Shown: positions 25,901 through 32,584 of the stretch, piece by piece
How positions within the stretch are numbered: the stretch's first letter is position 1
Layout of the letters: every line of letters begins with the position of its first letter
Assembly: GCF_001651855.1 (NCBI RefSeq)
Contig: NZ_LNQC01000046.1
Location: 1 to 34,063 of the forward strand
Origin: Sinorhizobium americanum
GTDB lineage: Bacteria; Pseudomonadota; Alphaproteobacteria; Rhizobiales; Rhizobiaceae
DNA: 34,063 nucleotides
Direction: 5' to 3'
Position numbers and translations under genes: made by a program
The notes under the pieces: model-generated
The model's database searches: none
Seen by the model: the letters and a program-made list of their open reading frames with translations, nothing else
Told to the model about the DNA's origin: nothing

Positions 25901-27570
25901 GCAAAGAGCCGTGAGGCCTCACGCGCCCACTCATCGCGCTGACGCCGGACACCCGCAAGTTCGGCATAGCCGACACGCTCCGAAATCGCCCGGAAGGCAG
26001 CACCGGCCTGGATCGGCTGAAGCTGCATGGCGTCGCCGACCAGAACCGCTTTTGCCCCGGCAGCTTCCACAGCCTTCAGGACGCGGGCCATCTGCTGCGA
26101 GGAAACCATGCCGGCCTCGTCGATGGCAAGCACATCGCCGCGCTGGAGCGTATCGCGCCCGCTCGCCCAGGCGAGTTCCCAGGATGCGAGCGTGCGCGAC
26201 CTGATGCCGGAACTATCCTCCAACCCCTCGGCCGCCTTGCCGGCAAGGGCCGCACCAATCACCCGCCGGCCTTCGCTTTCCCAAGCGACGCGCGCAGCGG
26301 CCAGCAGCGTCGACTTGCCGGCGCCAGCAAGACCGACAACGGCAGCGATCGCGTTGTTGCCCGTGACATGACTGACAGCATCGACCTGTTCCGCATCTAG
26401 CTTGAAAGGTTTTGTCGGATCGGCCGTTTCGACGCTTTGCACAGCTGCCGCTATTTGCCGTTGGGAGACGCCAAAGCCCTTGCGCTGCGACAGAAGCTCA
26501 GCCGACCGCGCCATGTCATATTCGATGCGCAGGATTTCGCGCGTGGTGAACACCGCCGGTTCCGACGCCTTGCCGGTCTCAGCGTCGAGCTGTTGCGGCC
26601 TGAGTGTGACCAGGTCGTTCGAGGCCATCAGCCGGGCGCGGATGTTGGCGAAGTCAACGGGATCGTCGACATAGCGATGCAGCGCCTTGGCGATATGCGT
26701 CTCGTCGAAGGTGGATCGTTCGTTGCCGAGCTGCTTTAGGAGAAGCTCCGGCTCCGCCAGCAGGCGGTCGGCCATTTCTTGCCGGCGAGCGAGATCGGTC
26801 GGCGCGAAATACATCTCGATGCCCTTCCGGGCGAGCGCCGCCTTTTCCGGCCCGAGATGTTTTTGCGCGATGCCGTCGAGGCCCTGTTCTGCATAGGAAC
26901 GCCCGTCGAGGCGGATCTCATGGCCGGCCAGCGCCAGGTGACGGTTCGCCGTTTCCGCCCAGGCGATCTTCCAGGCCTTCATAGTTTCCTTGTCGCCGGC
27001 CCAGAGCTTGTAGACGATATTGCCGTTCGGCCGATCCGGCGTGGCGACGCGCAGCGGCTCGCCATCTTCGCCCAAAACGGGAACCTTCTTCGGCCCGAAT
27101 CCCTCCTCGGTCAGGGGACGCAGCGTGGTCATCAGATGGATGTGCGGATTGCCGTCCTTGTCGTGATAGACCCAGTCGGCCACCATTCCCTTCGACGTGA
27201 AACTGTCTCGGACGAACTCCCGGACGAGCGCGATATTCTCCGCCCGCGTCAGCTCTTCCGGCAGCGCGATGATCAGCTCGCGGGCAAGCTGCGCGTCAGC
27301 CCGCGTCTCGAAGGCGTCGAGCGCATTCCAGAGCGCCTCGCTGGCCTTGGCGACGGATTGCCCTGCGGTTGCCCTCTTCAGCCAGACCGGGACCTGATCG
27401 GGCAGCGCCAGTTCCTCATGCGCCAGTTCCCGCGATCCACCACGATAGCTGAACGATGTGCCGGCCTGCTCGTCCATCATCCGGGCGCGATGCCGATAGG
27501 CGGCAGCCGAGACGATGCTGCGTCCCGCTCCCCTGCTGATCACCTGCGCTCTGACGAACATGATCGCCAC
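22960..27570 (-). CDS. traA: Conjugative relaxase-helicase TraA (Ti/rhizobial type, long form)
   Basis: A 1536-residue relaxase that nicks oriT and unwinds the transferred strand. The N-terminal MobQ/MobA-type relaxase domain (1-250) has Tyr25 in SAAAYRHRAR and the metal-binding NPHIHL (His143, His145). A RecD/TraI-type helicase follows: Walker A GLAGAGKST near 410, Walker B AIDEAGM, GDAMQLQPIQ, then HGYAATIHKSQGSTVD and AMTRHRDRADLY. The last 650 residues are a charged helical region found in long rhizobial TraA proteins. GTG at 27570 (GTGGCGATCATGTTC) is chosen because it gives the family N terminus; ATG at 27561 is the alternative, and the longer upstream frame would cover oriT. It diverges from traC-traD-traG across the oriT region. 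All helicase motifs seen are intact. Confidence 0.93.
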   Translation of the reverse strand: MAIMFVRAQVISRGAGRSIVSAAAYRHRARMMDEQAGTSFSYRGGSRELAHEELALPDQVPVWLKRATAGQSVAKASEALWNALDAFETRADAQLARELIIALPEELTRAENIALVREFVRDSFTSKGMVADWVYHDKDGNPHIHLMTTLRPLTEEGFGPKKVPVLGEDGEPLRVATPDRPNGNIVYKLWAGDKETMKAWKIAWAETANRHLALAGHEIRLDGRSYAEQGLDGIAQKHLGPEKAALARKGIEMYFAPTDLARRQEMADRLLAEPELLLKQLGNERSTFDETHIAKALHRYVDDPVDFANIRARLMASNDLVTLRPQQLDAETGKASEPAVFTTREILRIEYDMARSAELLSQRKGFGVSQRQIAAAVQSVETADPTKPFKLDAEQVDAVSHVTGNNAIAAVVGLAGAGKSTLLAAARVAWESEGRRVIGAALAGKAAEGLEDSSGIRSRTLASWELAWASGRDTLQRGDVLAIDEAGMVSSQQMARVLKAVEAAGAKAVLVGDAMQLQPIQAGAAFRAISERVGYAELAGVRRQRDEWAREASRLFARGEVEKGLDAYASHGRLVESQTREEIIGRIVSDWADARKEAIDKSVWEGRLRDDELLVLAHTNDDVRKLNEALRKVMTDEGALSNSRTFQTARGAREFAAGDRIIFLENARFLEPRARRLAPQYVKNGMLGTVVSTGDKRGDPLLSVRLDNGRDVVISEGSYRNVDHGYAATIHKSQGSTVDRTFVLATGMMDQHLTYVAMTRHRDRADLYAAKEDFGAKPEWGRKPRVDHAAGVTGELVEEGMAKFRPNDEDADESPYADIRTDDGTVHRVWGVSLPKALEDAGVSEGDTVTLRKDGVEKVKVEVPVVDPETGQKRFEEREVDRNVWTGKQLETAAARQERIEREGHRPELFSELVDRLGRSGAKTTTLDFESAAGYRAHAQDFARRRGIDTLAEVAAGMEEGVARRLAWIAEKREQVAKLWERASVALGFAIERERRVSYSEDRAESLSAGIPAVGRYLLPPTTEFARSVDEDALYAQLSSPRWKEREDILRPVLAKIYRDPDASLGNLNALASDAAIEPRTLAGDVAKAPDLLGRLRGSDNIVEGRAARDERNAAMVAFKELLPLVRAHATEFRRNADRFREREQTRRAYISLSIPAISKQAMARLVEIEAVRKQGGDNAWKAAFAIAAEDRSLVQEVKAVSDALTARFGWSAFTAKADAIAERNMAERMPEDLTNERRGKLTRLFEVIRRFSEEQHLAERKDRSNIVAGASVEAGKETIAVLPMLAAVTEFRIPVDDEARPRALAAQHYRHNRAALAETATRIWRDPAGAVDRIEDLIVKGFAVERIAEAVANDPAAYGALRGSDRLMDRMFAAGRERKDALQAVPEAAVYLRMLGAAYVGAFDAERQAVTKERRRMAVAIPGLSPAAEEALRRLVPETKKKGSKLDVAAAALKPAIRQEFAAVSRALDERFGRNAILRGEKDVIKRVSPLQRRAFEAMHERLKVLQQTVRMQSSEQILSERRQRTINRARGVTW

Positions 27571-27593
27571 GACTGTGTCCAGACCTTTCAAGC

Positions 27594-27624
27594 ACGTCGC
27601 GCCAGCGACGTATATTGCGCCCTC
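27594..27624. other. oriT: oriT nick region (IncQ/Ti-like core)
   Basis: A perfect inverted repeat, ACGTCGC-gcca-GCGACGT (27594-27611), directly abuts ATATTGCGCCCTC (27612-27624). A hairpin next to a TGCGCCCT-like core is the arrangement of IncQ and Ti-plasmid transfer origins. It lies between the divergent traA and traC genes, the standard oriT place in Ti-type plasmids. The nick would fall in or near the GCGCCCT segment. The exact base is not determined. Confidence 0.8.
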
Positions 27625-27626
27625 AA

Positions 27627-27653
27627 ACCGATCGACCTCGAAGGTCGATCGGT
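27627..27653. repeat. Perfect 12-base inverted repeat beside oriT
   Basis: ACCGATCGACCT-cga-AGGTCGATCGGT has perfect 12-base arms and a 3-base centre, and starts 3 bases after the oriT core. It could be a binding site for the accessory protein TraC/TraD or a control site for the divergent tra promoters. A terminator role is unlikely because no T tract follows. Confidence 0.75.
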
Positions 27654-27794
27654 GCTGCTTCTCAGGACGACGGCCACAGCTAGAAATTTTGGCTGCAAGT
27701 TTTTCGTGTTGAGCCAAGCTATGCCAATTTACTATCGCAAACTAGGCAGTATAATCGGTCTCGTTGAGATTTTTCCCACGGGAAGGAGACCGAG

Positions 27795-28082
27795 ATGGCA
27801 GCAAAACCATCGATTTCCGATATCGACGCGCAAATCGGCAAACTGCGTGAACGCAGACGCGTGATGATAGCCAAGTCTGCCGAGCGGTTTGCGCGGGCCG
27901 CCATTAAATCTGGACTCGCGGAAATCGAGATTTCCGACGAGGAAGTCGATCGCATCGTCGAGGAGATCGCCGCGCGATTTCGGAAAGGGGAGAAAAAGGG
28001 TGTGGCTCACACAACGGCTTCGCCGCGTCGAGCAGCAACTGGCGGGACTGGAACGACGGTGGAGGTCTCTCATGACGGCTGA
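27795..28082 (+). CDS. traC: Conjugal transfer protein TraC
   Basis: A 95-residue accessory protein of Ti-type DNA processing, thought to act with TraA and TraD at oriT. The N-terminal coiled region (SDIDAQIGKLRERRRVMI, residues 7-25) and EIEISDEEVDRIVEEIAARFRKGE (43-68) match TraC of Ti and rhizobial plasmids. AAGGAG lies 7 bases before ATG 27795. Its end overlaps traD by 11 bases. It is small and basic, which suits DNA binding near oriT. Confidence 0.9.
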   Translation: MAAKPSISDIDAQIGKLRERRRVMIAKSAERFARAAIKSGLAEIEISDEEVDRIVEEIAARFRKGEKKGVAHTTASPRRAATGGTGTTVEVSHDG

Positions 28083-28305
28083 GCGCAAGCGCGAGGCGCG
28101 CGAAAAGTCTCTGCTCGGCGGCCTCGTCGTCAGGGCGGGACTCTGCAGGGCCGACCGCGCCTTTCTGCTTGGTGGCCTCATCGAACTAGCAAGCGTCGCT
28201 CCGGGTTCAACGGAACATCGGCGACTTCGAGAGATCGGCGCGGAGGCGTTCAAGGGCCCTACGCTGGATTTGTCGTCTTCGTCAATCAAGGAGACATCCG
28301 AATGA
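28072..28305 (+). CDS. traD: Conjugal transfer protein TraD
   Basis: A 77-residue protein matching TraD of Ti-type plasmids: a basic N terminus (MTAERKREAREKSLLGGLVV) followed by AGLCRADRAFLLGGLIELA. It belongs to the relaxosome or coupling step and has no catalytic motif. ATG at 28072 has GGAGG 6 bases upstream and lies inside the end of traC. Its stop overlaps the traG ATG (ATGA), so traC, traD and traG form one translationally coupled operon. Confidence 0.9.
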   Translation: MTAERKREAREKSLLGGLVVRAGLCRADRAFLLGGLIELASVAPGSTEHRRLREIGAEAFKGPTLDLSSSSIKETSE

Positions 28306-30233
28306 CGCCGAAGGCCAAACCGGATCCGAACCTGCCGCTCGTTCTGGTGCCGGTCGCCATTACAGCCTTTGCCGTCTATGTCGTCGGCTGGCGGTGGTCG
28401 GAATGGGCCGCCGGCCTGTCCGAAAAGTCAGCATACTGGTTTCTGCGAGCGTCACCGGTACCAACGCTTTCGCTCGGACCACTCTCCGGCTTGCTAACCG
28501 TTCATATGCTACCGTTGCACCGGCGAAGGCCGATCGCCATGGCGAGCCTCGTCTGCTTTCTGACAGTCGCGGGCTATTACGCGCTGCGCGAGTACGGCCG
28601 ACTCGCGCCTGCCGTGGAAAGCGGGGCGACCCGGTGGGATCAAGCGCTAACCTATCTTGACATGGTGGCCGTTATCAGTGCGGTCCTCGGCTTCCTTGCC
28701 GTGGCAGTGGCCGCACGCATTTCGACCGTCGTGCCCGATCTCGTTAAGCGTGGCAAGCGCGGGACGTTCGGGGACGCGGACTGGCTGCCGATGTCGGCGG
28801 CCGGAAAACTGTTTCCGCCGGACGGCGAGATCGTCGTCGGGGAGCGCTACCGCGTCGACAAGGAACTCGTCCATGCTCTTCCCTTCGACCCGAACGATAC
28901 GACCACGTGGGGACGAGGCGGAAAGGCGCCGTTGCTCACCTACAGACAAAACTTCGATTCCACTCACATGCTCTTCTTTGCCGGGTCGGGAGGATACAAG
29001 ACTACCAGCAACGTCATCCCGACAGCGCTGCGCTACAGCGGCCCCCTGATCTGCCTCGATCCCTCCACAGAAGTCGCGCCGATGGTGGTCGAGCACCGCA
29101 CCCGTGTCCTCGGACGCGAGGTGATTGTGCTCGATCCGACGAACCCCATCATCGGCTTCAACGCGCTCGACGGCATCGAGACATCGGCTAGACAAGAGGA
29201 GGACATTGTCGGAATCGCTCATATGTTGCTGTCGGACAGCGCGCGCATGGAATCCTCGACCGGTTCGTATTTCCAGAACCAGGCGCATAATCTTCTGACC
29301 GGTCTGCTTGCACATGTGATGCTGTCGCCGGAATATGCGGGACGGCGAACCCTTCGTAGTCTCCGGCAGATCGTTTCCGAGCCGGAGCCTTCCGTGCTCG
29401 CGATGCTGCGTGACATTCAAGAGAATTCTGGGTCCACCTTCATCCGTGAAACGCGCGGCGTCTTCACCAATATGACGGAGCAAACGTTCAGCGGCGTCTA
29501 TTCGACAGCGTCGAAGGATACGCAATGGCTGTCGCTCGACAGCTACGCCGCACTCGTCTGCGGTAGTACATTCAAATCGAGCGATATCGTTACGGCCAGG
29601 AAAGACGTCTTCCTCAATATCCCGGCGTCCATTCTGCGCTCCTACCCGGGCATCGGCCGTATCGTCATCGGCTCACTGATCAATGCAATGGTGCGGGCCG
29701 ATGGCGGCTTCAAGCGCCGGGCGCTATTCATGCTCGATGAGGTCGATCTGCTCGGCTATATGCGCGTGCTGGAGGAGGCGCGGGACCGCGGCCGAAAGTA
29801 CGGGATCAGCATGATGCTGATGTACCAGTCGGTCGGACAACTGGTGCGGCACTTTGGGAAGGACGGCGCGACCTCGTGGATCGAGGGATGCGCCTTTGCC
29901 AGCTATGCGGCGATCAAGGCGCTCGACACGGCACGCAACGTCTCGGCGCAATGCGGCGAGATGACGGTGGAGGTGAAGGGCAGTTCCCGCAACATTGGCT
30001 GGGACACGAAGAACAACGGATCGCGGAAATCCGAAACCGTCAACTTCCAGCGCCGGCCGCTGATCATGCCGCACGAGATCACCCAGTCGATGCGCAAGGA
30101 CGAACAGATCATCATCGTCCAGGGCCATAGCCCGATCCGCTGCGGTCGGGCGATCTACTTCCGGCGGAAAGACATGAATGGGGCCGCAAAGGCCAATCGT
30201 TTCGTCAAGGCACGCTATGAAGCGGCAGATTAA
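28302..30233 (+). CDS. traG: Type IV secretion coupling protein TraG (VirD4 family)
   Basis: A 643-residue inner-membrane ATPase that links the relaxosome to the mating-pair channel. The N-terminal 150 residues contain four hydrophobic segments. The ATPase domain follows, with the Walker A AGSGGYKTTS near 227-236 (the typical TraG/VirD4 Tyr-Lys-Thr form) and Walker B LFMLDEVDLLGY near 475-486. Conserved blocks GPLICLDPSTEV and IVLDPTNP support the family, and the C terminus ends in a basic tail. An AAGGAG ribosome site lies 8 bases before ATG 28302, which overlaps the traD stop. No mating-pair formation genes lie in the window, so the channel must be encoded elsewhere. Confidence 0.95.
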   Translation: MTPKAKPDPNLPLVLVPVAITAFAVYVVGWRWSEWAAGLSEKSAYWFLRASPVPTLSLGPLSGLLTVHMLPLHRRRPIAMASLVCFLTVAGYYALREYGRLAPAVESGATRWDQALTYLDMVAVISAVLGFLAVAVAARISTVVPDLVKRGKRGTFGDADWLPMSAAGKLFPPDGEIVVGERYRVDKELVHALPFDPNDTTTWGRGGKAPLLTYRQNFDSTHMLFFAGSGGYKTTSNVIPTALRYSGPLICLDPSTEVAPMVVEHRTRVLGREVIVLDPTNPIIGFNALDGIETSARQEEDIVGIAHMLLSDSARMESSTGSYFQNQAHNLLTGLLAHVMLSPEYAGRRTLRSLRQIVSEPEPSVLAMLRDIQENSGSTFIRETRGVFTNMTEQTFSGVYSTASKDTQWLSLDSYAALVCGSTFKSSDIVTARKDVFLNIPASILRSYPGIGRIVIGSLINAMVRADGGFKRRALFMLDEVDLLGYMRVLEEARDRGRKYGISMMLMYQSVGQLVRHFGKDGATSWIEGCAFASYAAIKALDTARNVSAQCGEMTVEVKGSSRNIGWDTKNNGSRKSETVNFQRRPLIMPHEITQSMRKDEQIIIVQGHSPIRCGRAIYFRRKDMNGAAKANRFVKARYEAAD

Positions 30234-30392
30234 CAGTCTCCGCCCGGCGGCGCGATCCAGCCGGAGCACAGCGCGTAGCCGATCACCAGAGGCCGAACGC
30301 CAGAACGGCACCATCCGTGAGGGATGCGAAACCGGATCCAGGCCCTGCGCCGGTCTCCGCCGTGAGGGCGCGGTGGCGGGGCTAAACCTCCG

Positions 30393-30560
30393 TCAGAAGG
30401 GAGGCTCAGCATCGACCACGCCGTCGCGCTCGGCGATGACTACGACTAACTCCGCCCGAGCCAGCTCCAGCTCGGCCTCGATCTGCCCACGCTCGGCCGG
30501 GTCGGCGTTGCGCAGTTCGGCACGCAGTTCTTCAATGTGGATTTCGAGTGCGGTCGTCAT
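30393..30560 (-). CDS. Small conserved-type plasmid protein, 55 residues
   Basis: A short acidic, highly helical protein rich in Glu, Ala and Leu (EIHIEELRAELRNADPAE, QIEAELELARAELVVVIAE). It would form a helical hairpin or coiled coil. The frame is open upstream, but AAGGAG lies 5 bases before ATG 30560 and upstream codons lack protein character. It faces the end of traG. I recognise no function; similar small genes are known in rhizobial plasmid backbones. Confidence 0.7.
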   Translation of the reverse strand: MTTALEIHIEELRAELRNADPAERGQIEAELELARAELVVVIAERDGVVDAEPPF

Positions 30561-30923
30561 CGTCGCTCCTTGGTGTGAAAGATGACGCCGCGGGTCGTGA
30601 GGATCGGGCCGGGTCAAGGATCGCGGAACGCGACCGGCGGAGCCGGAGAGTGGGGGAGCCGAATTTCTGACGTGGCCCAAAGGGTCGCGCCTGAAATTTG
30701 GGGGAACCGCTCGTCCTTGAGGCGGCGTGATCCTCATGGCAAACTTGGCGATCTGAGCAGACAGGCTTTCCTCTCGTGTGGCAGGCGGTAGTGGAAGGGG
30801 CGCGGGCTCGATGCCCGTGCCCGTCCCTTCGGCGCCCAAAAACGAAAGGCGCCGCTTCAAGCCGATCTCTCGGACGGTACGCGAAAGCGCCGGCCCCGAT
30901 TGCTCAAGGCCGGCGCCTGCGGT
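30561..30923. other. Gene-free GC-rich stretch upstream of the 55-residue gene
   Basis: No protein-like frame was found. The only clear structure is a 7-base perfect stem (CGGCGCC and GGCGCCG, 30830-30854) with an A-rich 11-base loop, which could end transcription from the DUF736 gene. A T tract is missing. Confidence 0.45.
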
Positions 30924-31247
30924 TCAGTTCGGGTTGTTCCAGAGGATCACCTTACGGCTCGGATCGTTTCCGGGAGCCGGAGCGACGTTGCCGAAGATCA
31001 CGCCGATTTCGGGCGCCTCCAGCTTCACGGAGAGGTATTCCTCGCCGGTCTGCCGGGCGATGCGGTTCCAACCGGCGCCGATCTCGAAGCCAGTGCGGCG
31101 ATGGATAACGCGATAGTCGGGAGCTTCCTCACTTGCCTTGCCAGCGTTTGGAACGATGGCGATCGGGGCATTGACCCGGATGGTGGCGAAGACGCCTTCG
31201 AGAGTGCCGTCGGTCTTCTGGGTGAGGGTTGCGATCGTGGTGGCCAT
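30924..31247 (-). CDS. DUF736-family protein
   Basis: A 107-residue protein of the DUF736 family, common on plasmids and integrative elements of Rhizobiales. Recognisable parts are the start MATTIATLTQKTDGTLEGVF, the core DYRVIHRRTGFEIGAGWNRIA and the C-terminal LSVKLEAPE block. It is predicted to be small, soluble and beta-rich. The family's function is unknown. AAGGAG lies 7 bases before ATG 31247. The gene stands alone and carries no sign of damage. Confidence 0.88.
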   Translation of the reverse strand: MATTIATLTQKTDGTLEGVFATIRVNAPIAIVPNAGKASEEAPDYRVIHRRTGFEIGAGWNRIARQTGEEYLSVKLEAPEIGVIFGNVAPAPGNDPSRKVILWNNPN

Positions 31248-31319
31248 GGTATTGTCTCCTTCGGTTGCTCGGGACCATTCCCGATGACGCGCGAAGAGAC
31301 GGCCGATCTGCTGCGGTCA

Positions 31320-31450
31320 TCTCGGCGAAAATACTGAAAAATTCTATTTTCCGCGAGAAAGCGGGCGCGCTTTCACCCCGCTTTCGGCGGGAAAGCACCA
31401 GGCGGCCCGCATCAAAACCGAAATCGAATTTTGCAGAATTTTCGCCGAGA
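31320..31450. repeat. 131-base imperfect palindromic element with nested stem-loops
   Basis: The 30 bases at 31320-31349 match the reverse complement of 31421-31450 at 27 positions. The first 13 bases (TCTCGGCGAAAAT) match perfectly. The 71-base centre holds competing stems: GAAAGCG with CGCTTTC (31357-31374), GAAAGCGGG with CCCGCTTTC (31357-31385) and CCCGC with GCGGG (31377-31391). A further stem, ACCCC-ttcc-GGGGT (31454-31467), follows. It lies upstream of the DUF736 gene. Confidence 0.8.
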
Positions 31451-31467
31451 GGTACCCCTTCCGGGGT

Positions 31468-31846
31468 TGACCGAAAAAGCAGGCGGTCGGCTAAGGGCGA
31501 CATAGAAACGGGAATGGTCTCGTGCAACCGAAGCCGGTGACGGACCAGTCCAGCCATCCGGTCCGACACCGCAAAAGACCGCCAGCACCTTCCGATGTGG
31601 ACACACCGTCCGGTGCAACGTCCTTCTCGCTTATCCCTGCCAATTGCCGGGAGCGAGCCCTCCGCTGCCGTCACATCAATCGGTACATGTCGAGACGACC
31701 ACGGTGACCATGGCCAATAAACCGCGGCGCATGATCTCGGGTGGTTATTACGATAACGCCGCCCCATCGCGACACAACCGAGGCATTGTCTCGACGCCCC
31801 CGCCTGCCCGAAACTATCGAACAGGTGCAATCGGTACAGGCCCTGT
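31468..31846. other. Gene-free stretch beyond the palindromic element
   Basis: No protein-like frame was accepted. It runs from the palindromic element to the stop of the toxin gene, and no strong hairpin or promoter stands out apart from a short GACCG/CGGTC pair near 31470-31490. Confidence 0.45.
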
Positions 31847-32272
31847 TTACTCAGTGCGATTGACACGCCGGCCTGACTTGTTGCGCGACGCCTCAGCAAA
31901 GGCCGCCGCGATCTTCATCATGAACGCCTTGCTGAAACGGCCGAGCGTCTTGGCTTCCGGTTCGATATACCAGGAACGTTCGGCGACATCGTAATTGTAC
32001 TCGTCAACGACGATCCAGCATCGCTTGAAGTCGGTAAGGCCGGCGCGCCGGCATTCGATATCGGAGACTTCCAGCGTGACGCGATCGGCCTGCGGCGGCT
32101 GGGTGGTGATTGCCAGAAGTGCCAGATGCGTCAGGCCATCATTCGCCCCGCGGACGGCGACAACCACGCAGGTCGGTCGGCCCTTTCGGCCTTCCGTCTC
32201 GCCGCGTTGCTGCTGCCATGCCGAGAGGTATGGATAGATAATGACCTGACCCGGCAGAAACTCACGGCTCAT
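31847..32272 (-). CDS. PemK/MazF-like toxin of a type II toxin-antitoxin pair
   Basis: A 141-residue protein with the layout of PemK/MazF-family toxins: FLPGQVIIYPYLSAWQ at the start, GRKGRPTCVVVA (the GR-P-VVV strand), LALLAITTQPPQ and KRCWIVVDEYN. The family cleaves mRNA and arrests growth when its antitoxin is lost. ATG at 32272 is preferred to ATG at 32278 because it leaves a better spacing from GAGGG. Both overlap the antitoxin stop (by 11 or 17 bases), so the toxin is made by coupling. It is longer than MazF (about 110 residues), the extra part being C-terminal. Assignment rests on motif layout and partner, not on a seen catalytic residue. Confidence 0.75.
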   Translation of the reverse strand: MSREFLPGQVIIYPYLSAWQQQRGETEGRKGRPTCVVVAVRGANDGLTHLALLAITTQPPQADRVTLEVSDIECRRAGLTDFKRCWIVVDEYNYDVAERSWYIEPEAKTLGRFSKAFMMKIAAAFAEASRNKSGRRVNRTE

Positions 32273-32522
32273 CGTCATAGCCCTCGCCGCGCGCCAGTCG
32301 GTCGATTTCGGCCCCGAAGAGCTCCTTGTGCTCATCCGGCATCTCGGAGGCGAGATAGCCGCGGCGGGGATCTCCGCCGGTGCGCATACGCTCGTAGTGC
32401 TCGTAGCTCATCAGCACGAAACGGGGTTTCCGGTGCTTGGTGAGAACGACGGGTTCGCGTGCGGCGGCGTCGGTGACGTCGCCAACCTGCTTGTTGAGAT
32501 CGCCTGTCGTGAACTGACGCAT
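32262..32522 (-). CDS. Phd/YefM-type antitoxin
   Basis: An 86-residue antitoxin. The N terminus shows the Phd/YefM DNA-binding fold (FTTGDLNKQVGDVTDAA, then EPVVLTKHRKPRFVLMSYEHYERM), which binds its own promoter. The last 30 residues are charged and likely disordered, and would wrap the toxin. A GGAG site lies 7 bases before ATG 32522. The toxin gene overlaps its end. The pair probably stabilises the plasmid by killing or arresting plasmid-free cells. Confidence 0.88.
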   Translation of the reverse strand: MRQFTTGDLNKQVGDVTDAAAREPVVLTKHRKPRFVLMSYEHYERMRTGGDPRRGYLASEMPDEHKELFGAEIDRLARGEGYDDEP

Positions 32523-32546
32523 AGTCCTGCTCCTTTGTCAATCTCC

Positions 32547-32574
32547 ATAATATCCATATTTTCCAGATTTGCAA
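32547..32574 (-). promoter_or_regulatory. Promoter and palindromic operator of the toxin-antitoxin pair
   Basis: Reading leftward, TTGCAA (32569-32574) and TATTAT (32547-32552) are separated by 16 bases and form a good sigma-70-like promoter. A 12-base palindrome AATAT-cc-ATATT (32549-32560) covers the -10 box, the expected place for autorepression by a Phd-type antitoxin. Confidence 0.6.
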
Positions 32575-32584
32575 GAAATGGCGC

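Noticed and set aside
24757..25914. A 385-codon open frame opposite traA
   Set aside because: The helicase motifs of TraA lie on the other strand without interruption, and the antisense frame has no ribosome site or known domain.
30790..30836. A tRNA-like stretch with GGGCTCGATGCCC resembling a T arm
   Set aside because: No matching acceptor, D or anticodon arms could be built around it.
31320..31450. The palindromic element as a clear insertion sequence or MITE
   Set aside because: No target-site duplication was convincing at its edges (GGTCA versus GGTAC), and no second copy is visible in the window.
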